This document shows, one piece after another, positions 6,531 to 10,286 of a stretch of 10,286 bases of DNA (position 1 is its first letter; every line of letters starts with the position of its first letter). The notes beneath the pieces are model-generated. The model had not been told where the DNA came from and did not search any database. It saw only the letters and a list, made by a program, of their open reading frames with translations. A program made the position numbers and the translations under genes. The stretch is from Bacillota bacterium (GTDB taxonomy: Bacteria; Bacillota_A; Clostridia; Peptostreptococcales; Anaerovoracaceae): positions 1 to 10,286 of the forward strand of contig JAFTHD010000129.1 of NCBI GenBank assembly GCA_017457585.1, in the 5' to 3' direction.

Positions 6531-8579
6531 TTATATGAACATTCCGAAAACTATCCTTCTCTTGAGATACAGGAGTATCAGGGCACCAAGCCCTCCTATT
6601 GTCTCTGCCCCCGGAACTACATAGTCCCTGAGCGGCGGTACTTTTTCTTCTTCAGCAGGTGTCGATGCACCGCTGTCTGAAGCCTGCGAAGTCACCTGAT
6701 TCGTACCGTCAGCTGCTTCAAGGCCGGACTGGAGCGTATCTCCACCTTCTCCAAGTGTACCAATGCCGCTTCCAAGGCCTCCCAGGCTGCTTCCGCCGGA
6801 CAGCTGCATCCCTGTTCCGCCGGAGCCCGTGCCAGAAACCGCTTCTCCCGTATTCTCCTGATCGAACACGGTCGCCTTTGCGCTGACAGCTTTGACGCTG
6901 CTGCGTTTTATCTTAAGATAAACCGGCTGCGTTCCGGTTCCTGCCGATATCGATTCCATGATCGGAACGAAAACCCTGAGCGGACAGTATCCGTCCGATT
7001 TCGCTTCCTTAATAACAGGGAAGGTCACCTTATCAGGATAATTCGTACCGAAGGCATCCTTTACCACCTTGCCATTGGAATCCTTTTGTACGCTTTCCAC
7101 TGCAGCCGTACTTACCGATCCTTTTGGTGCGCCTGTCTTGTCCGTCTTATATCCGCTCTTGAAGTACCAAAGGGTTCCAAGATATCCTTTCTGGTTATTT
7201 ACGTTCAGACCGCAGAAGTTCAGTGTGAGTTTATACTCTCCGTTCTTCACAGTAAGTTTAATGGTGTGGTTGATGGCGTTGTTTGACATGGATGCGGTTT
7301 TCCTGTCGATTTTAACCATCTCTCCCGTTATCGAATAGGTGCCGTCCTTCAGCTTCATGAAGTCCAGCCTTCCGTTTTTTGTCTTACCTGACTGACCGTC
7401 TGAATCGGAAGTCTTGTCCGATTCTCCCTGAGACTTATCTCCCGTGTTCTCGTCCTTGTCCTGATTCTTATCCTTATCGCTTTCGCTCTTGCCGCTGTCT
7501 TCCTTTGCCGGCTCTGTATACTGATAAACCTGATATATGGACTTGAGCGCAGTTGTCACCTTATCCACTGTATCCTGGTCGATGTTAATGTTGCCCGACG
7601 CGGAAGTTCCGTATTTTACAGCTTTTGCGAGCATGAGAATGTCTTCGTCCGTCACCTGATCGCCTGCGCTCACTTTTTTCTGAAGACTTCGGAGGTTCTT
7701 CAGGGCTGCCTTGAGCTCCGTCTTATTCGTCGGTGTGCCTCCTGTCTGCGTCAGCGAACTCCAGTCCAGTTCAAATCTGGCGTACTGATATCCTCCGCCT
7801 GTTCCGCCGCTGATTCCTTCCATTACCGGAACGTAAACCTGAACCCAATACATCTCTCTATCCGGACTCACGGTCATGCTGTACCACTCAGGGTACTTTT
7901 TTCCTTTCATCTGCTTGTCCGTTCCCGTCTTTGGATCATTGTACGCGTCGTATGTATCGTAGTAGGACTCTTCGGTCACGCGGACGCCTTTTTCTTTTGA
8001 AGGTACCGACGTGCCGGTATAATAAGGGAAGTAAGTCAGAAATCCCAAATAGCCGGTAAACTTCATCTTACCGGATCCTGCGGTAAGTGGAACGGAATGA
8101 AATCTGAGCGTTAGTTGTCCATCTTCTGCAACGAGCGTCATCGGCTGCTGAATGGCCTCATTTCCCATGGACGCCTGATCGCTGGTAGCGTGCTTTATCT
8201 GCCCTTTGATTTCATATGTTCCGTCGAAGATGACGCCATCCTGTTCTTCGAGTATCATGGCTTTGCTGATGTCCACCAGGGCTTTGCTGAGAAGCTCCGC
8301 CTTCTTATCCGTCAGATTCGAATCTGCCAGACCTGCTTTTGCTGCTGATATTGCTGCGTCGAAGAGCGCCCTGCTCGTCTTATTGGCGGCAGAGACATCC
8401 ATTTCCTCGGCCTGTTCCACAAGGGACTGCAGCGACTTAACTACCTCACTTGTAGATTCCGTTTCGCCTGCGTAGGCAATCGGGACAATCATGCCGATTG
8501 CTATCATTACGCATGAGACATATACAAGCACCCTTTCCAGTATCCTTTTGATTCCTCTTTTCTTCATGTCACTCATCAT
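6531..8579 (-). CDS. Secreted protein with two NEAT domains (Shr-like haem capture)
   Basis: This is the first gene of the haem operon, 682 residues. Order: signal peptide (about 10-37, IAYA-GE); an Ala/Lys-rich helical segment like a FIVAR region (about 44-109); NEAT domain 1 (about 118-276, from FDGTYEIKGQIKHATSDQASM to ARFELDWSSL); a helical spacer (about 285-355); a Lys/Asp/Ser-rich linker (about 357-402); NEAT domain 2 (about 411-560, from KDGTYSITGEMVKIDRKTASM to QPVYLKIKRSS); a Gly/Ser-rich stretch (about 575-640); and a C-terminal helix (about 657-680) with KRR. The two domains align (ASM-x-N-x-AI; FVPIMESISAGTG versus YVPVMEGISGGTG). Met138/Met253 and Met431/Met541 are matching conserved Met pairs that could be haem ligands. 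NEAT domains bind haem or haemoglobin, so this is the likely outer capture protein feeding Shp. No LPXTG sortase motif is seen. GGAG sits 7 nt before the first ATG, supporting this start over the adjacent one. Confidence 0.88.
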   Translation of the reverse strand: MMSDMKKRGIKRILERVLVYVSCVMIAIGMIVPIAYAGETESTSEVVKSLQSLVEQAEEMDVSAANKTSRALFDAAISAAKAGLADSNLTDKKAELLSKALVDISKAMILEEQDGVIFDGTYEIKGQIKHATSDQASMGNEAIQQPMTLVAEDGQLTLRFHSVPLTAGSGKMKFTGYLGFLTYFPYYTGTSVPSKEKGVRVTEESYYDTYDAYNDPKTGTDKQMKGKKYPEWYSMTVSPDREMYWVQVYVPVMEGISGGTGGGYQYARFELDWSSLTQTGGTPTNKTELKAALKNLRSLQKKVSAGDQVTDEDILMLAKAVKYGTSASGNINIDQDTVDKVTTALKSIYQVYQYTEPAKEDSGKSESDKDKNQDKDENTGDKSQGESDKTSDSDGQSGKTKNGRLDFMKLKDGTYSITGEMVKIDRKTASMSNNAINHTIKLTVKNGEYKLTLNFCGLNVNNQKGYLGTLWYFKSGYKTDKTGAPKGSVSTAAVESVQKDSNGKVVKDAFGTNYPDKVTFPVIKEAKSDGYCPLRVFVPIMESISAGTGTQPVYLKIKRSSVKAVSAKATVFDQENTGEAVSGTGSGGTGMQLSGGSSLGGLGSGIGTLGEGGDTLQSGLEAADGTNQVTSQASDSGASTPAEEEKVPPLRDYVVPGAETIGGLGALILLYLKRRIVFGMFI

Positions 8580-8586
8580 TTCCGGT

Positions 8587-8590
8587 CTCC
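8587..8590 (-). promoter_or_regulatory. Ribosome binding site deciding the start of the NEAT protein
   Basis: GGAG on the minus strand lies seven bases before the ATG at 8579 and ten before the adjacent ATG at 8576. The seven-base spacing favours the first ATG. Confidence 0.6.
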
Positions 8591-8630
8591 GTCTATATTC
8601 TTTCTAACAGATTTTGCGCTTTTGGCTACA

Positions 8631-8655
8631 GTTAGTCGATACTAACCATCTAACC
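8631..8655. promoter_or_regulatory. Putative operator: GTTAGT-CGAT-ACTAAC dyad with CTAACC direct repeat
   Basis: GTTAGTCGATACTAAC (8631-8646) is a perfect 6+4+6 inverted repeat. It is overlapped by CTAACC-AT-CTAACC (8642-8655), and another CTAAC lies at 8604-8608. CTAAC/GTTAG half-sites resemble those bound by DtxR/IdeR-family iron-dependent repressors (known boxes contain GGTTAG and CTAACC), although the half-site spacing here differs from the classical box. The site overlaps the -10 region and start of the haem operon, which suits metal-dependent repression. The regulator identity is inference; no regulator gene is in the window. Confidence 0.45.
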
Positions 8656-8682
8656 CTATCATAATATTTTTGGCTCTGTCAA
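8653..8682 (-). promoter_or_regulatory. Putative promoter of the haem-uptake operon
   Basis: On the minus strand a perfect -35 box TTGACA (8682-8677) is followed after 18 bases by TAGGGT (8658-8653), which keeps the key T1, A2 and T6 of a -10 box and carries an extended TG one base upstream. Another reading places a weaker -10 at TATGAT with a spacing of only 13, which is too short. This would leave a leader of about 65-70 nt before the ATG at 8579. The -10 overlaps the CTAACC repeats, so a protein binding there would block transcription. Confidence 0.55.
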
Positions 8683-8700
8683 TGAAACAAATGCTTTTTT

Positions 8701-8714
8701 GTGACCTAAGTCAC
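8701..8714. promoter_or_regulatory. GTGAC-CTAA-GTCAC inverted repeat upstream of the operon promoter
   Basis: A perfect five-base-arm dyad with a four-base centre lies 18 bases upstream of the -35 box, beside a T6 run (8695-8700 on the plus strand). The position would suit an activator or a second operator. The arms are too short and the following minus-strand sequence is A-rich, so I do not read it as a terminator. No known regulator is assigned. Confidence 0.25.
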
Positions 8715-8726
8715 CGTCGGAAAGTT

Positions 8727-8751
8727 AAAAAGTCGCTTTCTTCAAGCGACT
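8727..8751 (-). terminator. Intrinsic terminator between the small membrane protein gene and the haem operon
   Basis: On the minus strand AGTCGCTT-GAAGA-AAGCGACT forms a perfect 8-bp stem with a 5-base loop, followed directly by TTTT and then AAC. It lies upstream of the haem operon promoter and about 100 nt after the first terminator (8847-8884), so it either insulates the operon or ends a separate short transcript. Confidence 0.75.
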
Positions 8752-8806
8752 CCACTGCGTACATCCTCTAACTTCACTTTTTTTCTATAATAAACTATAC
8801 GAAACA

Positions 8807-8901
8807 TTCCGGGAAAAGCATCCAGCCGCAATCCGGACACCGCGTACAAAGAAAGAGTCACGCTCTATCATCAGTACGTGACTCCTGTTTGCACATTATG
8901 T
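8807..8901. repeat. Duplicated terminator cassette, copy A
   Basis: This roughly 95-base stretch matches 9471-9568 over its length. Shared blocks are TTCC(C)GGGAAAA, ATCCAGSCGCAATCC, the hairpin arm GAGYCACGCTCTAT, then CAGYACGTGACTCCTGTTT, and CACAWTATGT. It contains a degenerate form (AAAGCATCCAG) of the GTATCC motif found in the array at 9307-9490. The similarity runs well outside the hairpin itself, so it is a duplicated element and not just two alike terminators. Confidence 0.75.
8847..8884 (-). terminator. Terminator of the small membrane protein gene
   Basis: On the minus strand GAGTCACG (8884-8877) and CGTGACTC (8862-8855) form a perfect 8-bp stem around a 14-base loop, followed by TTTCTTTG. 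It begins 36 nt after the stop codon at 8921. The loop is larger and the T-run broken, so termination may be moderate. The same hairpin recurs at 9516-9550. Confidence 0.65.
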
Positions 8902-8920
8902 GGGTTAGTTGCTGTTTCTC

Positions 8921-9259
8921 TCAATTTTGTTTGTCTCTCGTCTGTTCATTCAGCCGTCTGAATTGGTCTTTTCGGATCTTCGTTCTGAGACGTGAAATCC
9001 TGACGGAATATATGATTCCGCAGACGAATGCGATCGCTCCCCCGATTCCCATCCCCATGGTGACAGGATCCGGCAGGGTCTCGTTTACCCGGAGCATGGT
9101 CGCTGCGATAAGCACAATCATCATCAGGAAGACGAAATAGGTGCTCATCTGCTGCTTCCTGTCAAGGCTATTCATAACCGGTGTCTTCTTATTCAGTATG
9201 TTGGATATGTCTTCCTCTGATGCCTTTTCAAGGGGGTTCTTTGCTTCTCTGGTTCTCAT
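8921..9259 (-). CDS. Small two-helix membrane protein of unknown function
   Basis: I do not recognise this 112-residue protein. It has a charged N-terminus (about 1-38, with EKASEEDISNILNKK), a first hydrophobic helix (about 40-57, TYFVFLMMIVLIAATML), a short loop with NETLPDP, a second hydrophobic helix (about 67-88, MGMGIGGAIAFVCGIIYSV) and a basic C-terminal tail (RISRLRTKIRKDQFRR). By the positive-inside rule the C-terminus, and probably the N-terminus, face the cytoplasm. AGGAGG lies 8 nt before the ATG and a TATAAT -10 box about 25 nt upstream, so it is expressed as a single gene; a hairpin terminator lies 36 nt after the stop. It is separated by terminators from the haem operon, so no shared role is implied. 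Confidence 0.8.
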   Translation of the reverse strand: MRTREAKNPLEKASEEDISNILNKKTPVMNSLDRKQQMSTYFVFLMMIVLIAATMLRVNETLPDPVTMGMGIGGAIAFVCGIIYSVRISRLRTKIRKDQFRRLNEQTRDKQN

Positions 9260-9284
9260 GGTGTCTACCTCCTCAATTATCTTT

Positions 9285-9313
9285 ATTATAATGCATGGGC
9301 ATCGCGTTTGGAT
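9285..9313 (-). promoter_or_regulatory. Putative promoter of the small membrane protein gene
   Basis: TATAAT (9290-9285 on the minus strand) stands about 25 nt before the ATG, giving a leader of about 20 nt. At 17-base spacing the -35 position (9313-9308) reads ATCCAA, which is poor, and this is the first GTATCCAAA repeat of the array. The repeat therefore occupies the -35 region. Confidence 0.55.
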
Positions 9314-9490
9314 ACGTAAATTCGGAAAACGCTGGAATTTGATGGGCTAAGTATCCAAAAAGAGCGATTTCCCGGCGATTTGGATACTTTTTGAGCGGCA
9401 ATACCGCTGAAAGTATCCAACGAACGGCTCAGATGGCTGTTTTGGATACTTGGACATGTTCGTTCCAACGTTCCCGGGAAAAAAGTATCC
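9307..9490. repeat. Array of six alternating GTATCCAAA palindromic half-sites
   Basis: Six copies of TTTGGATACTT alternate strictly in orientation: 9307-9315 (+), 9349-9359 (-), 9379-9390 (+), 9410-9420 (-), 9440-9451 (+) and 9483-9490 (-, shorter). Neighbouring copies can therefore pair in mutually exclusive hairpins of about 8-11 bp. The best is 9380-9420: an 11-bp outer stem TTGGATACTTT/AAAGTATCCAA enclosing AGCGG-CAATA-CCGCT. The pattern looks like a REP/BIME-type intergenic repeat; no transposase is present. The function is unknown. Confidence 0.8.
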
Positions 9491-9568
9491 AGGCGCAATC
9501 CAAGACGCATAACGCAAAAAGAGCCACGCTCTATACTCAGCACGTGACTCCTGTTTTACACAATATGT
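9471..9568. repeat. Duplicated terminator cassette, copy B
   Basis: This is the second copy of the element at 8807-8901, starting with the palindrome TTCCCGGGAA (9471-9480) and AAGTATCCAGG, and including the terminator at 9516-9550. Each copy sits at the 3' side of a single-gene unit in the same orientation. Confidence 0.75.
9516..9550 (-). terminator. Terminator of the TDIDDK-repeat protein gene
   Basis: On the minus strand GAGTCACG (9550-9543) pairs with CGTGGCTC (9528-9521), eight pairs with one G-U, around a 14-base loop, followed by TTTTTGCG. It starts about 47 nt after the stop codon. It is nearly the same sequence as the terminator at 8847-8884. Confidence 0.75.
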
Positions 9569-9597
9569 ACTCCTGCGAAGGCCGGATATTGACCAGC

Positions 9598-9984
9598 TTA
9601 CAGCTTTTCCTTAATGTCCTTAGCCTTAGCCTTGATCTTATCGTCGATATCAGTCTTCTCGAGGGCTGCGTCAGCCTTGCCCTTGATGTCCTTTGCTGCA
9701 TCCACAATCTTATCGTCGATGTCAGTCTTATCGAGGGCTTCCTTAACGCCTTCCTTTGCCTTATCCTTCAGATCGCCGGCCTTAGCCTTGATCTTGTCGT
9801 CAATATCAGTCTTCTCGAGGGCTGCGTCAGCCTTGCTCTTAACGTTCTTAGCGGCTCCGATGATCTTGTCATCGATGTCAGTCTTATCCAGAACTTCCTT
9901 CGTCTTAGCCTTAATCTTATCGTCGATGTCAGTCTTATCCAGAATATTGTCTGCAGTATTTTTAATCTTATCAATAACTCCCAT
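9598..9984 (-). CDS. TDIDDK-repeat protein, Lys/Asp-rich, unknown function
   Basis: This 128-residue protein consists mostly of repeats. The core L(D/E)KTDIDDKI starts at residues 15, 32, 56, 84 and 108, with linkers rich in Ala, Lys and Asp. Copies 2-3 and 4-5 form a larger unit: an LDK copy, AAK..K.KADAA, then an LEK copy followed by KAKA. There is no signal peptide, no membrane helix and no Cys, Trp, Tyr, Phe or His. The composition suggests a very soluble, extended helical protein, similar in style to LEA-type or other hydrophilic stress proteins, but I can name no family. AAAGGAG lies about 8 nt before the ATG, a TATAAT promoter stands upstream, and a strong terminator follows, so it is a single-gene unit. 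The repeat is conserved at DNA level too, which makes the opposite strand open; I treat those plus-strand frames as shadows. Confidence 0.85.
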   Translation of the reverse strand: MGVIDKIKNTADNILDKTDIDDKIKAKTKEVLDKTDIDDKIIGAAKNVKSKADAALEKTDIDDKIKAKAGDLKDKAKEGVKEALDKTDIDDKIVDAAKDIKGKADAALEKTDIDDKIKAKAKDIKEKL

Positions 9985-9987
9985 TGT

Positions 9988-9999
9988 TAATTCTCCTTT
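9988..9999 (-). promoter_or_regulatory. Ribosome binding site of the TDIDDK-repeat protein
   Basis: AAAGGAGAA on the minus strand stands just upstream of the ATG at 9984 with about seven bases between GGAG and ATG, which supports this start and the reality of the gene. Confidence 0.65.
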
Positions 10000-10028
10000 G
10001 TATGCAACCGGGAAACAACTTACAGTTA

Positions 10029-10058
10029 ATTATACTCCTATTATGCCGGCAACTACAA
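10029..10058 (-). promoter_or_regulatory. Putative promoter of the TDIDDK-repeat protein gene
   Basis: On the minus strand a perfect TATAAT (10034-10029) lies 18 bases after TTGTAG (10058-10053), about 45 nt before the ATG at 9984. An 8-base palindrome TGCCGGCA (10051-10044) sits in the spacer and could be part of an operator. The -35 box matches only in its first three bases. Confidence 0.55.
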
Positions 10059-10076
10059 GCTTTTAATTTTTATCGC

Positions 10077-10286
10077 CTACTCGCACCTTGCCAGGAGCTT
10101 TTCCCACTCCTTGTCCACGTACTCCTGCGTCTGATCGATCATCCACTCGTTGCCCTTCTTGAACATGTGGGCGAACCTGCCCTGACGCTTCAGGAATTCC
10201 TCCACAGGAAGAACCTTCTTCGGCTCATAGGTCAGGTGCCACTTGCCCTCCACGATCTCATACATCGGCCCAACGTGGGTATCGAC
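10077..10286 (-). CDS. porB: Pyruvate/2-oxoacid:ferredoxin oxidoreductase beta subunit, C-terminal end (partial)
   Basis: The frame is open to the right edge of the window and ends at TAG (10079-10077), so these 69 residues are the C-terminus of a longer protein. The visible part begins VDTHVGPMYEIVEGKW and contains LTYEPKKVLPVEEFLKRQGRF followed by AHMF. The pattern of a PLYE-like start, then LPVEEYLK-QGRF, is typical of the end of the thiamine diphosphate-binding beta subunit of pyruvate:ferredoxin oxidoreductase and its relatives. These enzymes convert pyruvate or branched 2-oxoacids and CoA to acyl-CoA, CO2 and reduced ferredoxin in anaerobes. The catalytic part lies outside the window, so the substrate (pyruvate versus 2-oxoisovalerate or similar) cannot be decided. 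I see no clear hairpin terminator directly after the stop. Confidence 0.75.
   Translation of the reverse strand, partial: VDTHVGPMYEIVEGKWHLTYEPKKVLPVEEFLKRQGRFAHMFKKGNEWMIDQTQEYVDKEWEKLLARCE

Larger units (their letters stand above)
8580..8920. other. Intergenic region upstream of the haem operon
   Basis: This 341-base non-coding stretch has a layered structure, read on the minus strand from high to low coordinates: the end of the small membrane protein unit with its hairpin terminator (8847-8884, inside repeat copy A), an AT-rich stretch with TATAGT/TTATTATAG (about 8785-8800), a second hairpin terminator (8727-8751), a GTGAC-N4-GTCAC dyad (8701-8714), the operon promoter (8653-8682), CTAAC/GTTAG half-sites (8604-8655) and the GGAG ribosome site (8587-8590). 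No convincing protein gene is present. Confidence 0.8.
9260..9597. other. Intergenic region holding the GTATCC array, a terminator and a promoter
   Basis: This 338-base stretch has no convincing gene. From the high end it holds the terminator of the repeat-protein gene (9516-9550, in cassette copy B), the alternating GTATCC array (9307-9490), and the -10 box and ribosome site of the small membrane protein (9260-9313). An 85-codon minus-strand frame crosses it, but it is built from the repeats and lacks a ribosome site, so I leave it out. Confidence 0.75.

Noticed and set aside
8707..8766. Minus-strand 17-codon leader peptide (MYAVESLEE...)
   Set aside because: AGAGG is directly next to the ATG with no spacer, and the frame runs through the terminator hairpin; I see no repeated regulatory codons.
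9307..9490. CRISPR array
   Set aside because: The repeats are short, imperfectly spaced and alternate in orientation, unlike direct CRISPR repeats, and no cas gene is visible.
9286..9543. 85-codon minus-strand frame across the GTATCC array
   Set aside because: It runs through the terminator and palindromes, has no Shine-Dalgarno, and its repeated LDTF words come from the non-coding repeat.
9598..9984. EF-hand calcium-binding repeats in TDIDDK
   Set aside because: The Asp spacing does not fit the DxDxDG loop and there is no conserved Gly or position-12 Glu; it fits a charged helical repeat better.
9391..9990. 199-codon plus-strand frame across the TDIDDK gene
   Set aside because: It is the antisense of the repeats (the repeat unit is open on both strands), and has no ribosome site. 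The minus-strand frame has a promoter, ribosome site and terminator.

Overview
The window reads as chromosomal DNA of a low-to-mid GC Gram-positive anaerobe, most likely a Clostridia-type Firmicute. The evidence is strong AGGAGG-type ribosome sites, type I signal peptides without an outer-membrane system, a Shp/NEAT haem relay known from Gram-positives, and the end of a ferredoxin-dependent 2-oxoacid oxidoreductase gene. I cannot name the genus. Every gene I accept is on the minus strand, so transcription runs from high to low coordinates.

Right end to left: 10077-10286 is the 3' end of a porB-like gene. 9598-9984 encodes a 128-residue protein built almost entirely from the repeat L(D/E)KTDIDDKI, with its own promoter and terminator. 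9260-9597 is non-coding and holds six copies of a GTATCCAAA motif in strictly alternating orientation plus a terminator cassette. 8921-9259 encodes a small two-helix membrane protein. 8580-8920 is non-coding and holds a second copy of the terminator cassette, another terminator, and the promoter/operator of the large operon.

8579 to beyond 1 is one tightly packed operon whose genes overlap or lie within about 11 nt of each other. In order it encodes: a secreted two-NEAT-domain protein; a membrane-anchored Shp-like haem protein; an HtsA/IsdE-like haem-binding protein; a FecCD permease; a haem-type ABC ATPase fused to a DUF454 membrane domain; a CydD-like fused ABC exporter; and the start of a second exporter half, presumably its heterodimer partner. 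This matches the logic of the streptococcal shr-shp-htsABC (sia) locus: surface NEAT capture, Shp relay, HtsA receptor, HtsBC import, with an added exporter pair and DUF454 domain. The candidate axial ligands of the Shp-like and HtsA-like proteins sit at the same spacing as those I recall for the streptococcal proteins.

The points most worth a second look are the ATPase-DUF454 fusion, the missing lipobox on the haem-binding protein, CTAAC/GTTAG half-sites overlapping the operon promoter (possible metal-dependent repression), the alternating GTATCC palindrome array, the duplicated terminator cassette, and the TDIDDK repeat protein.
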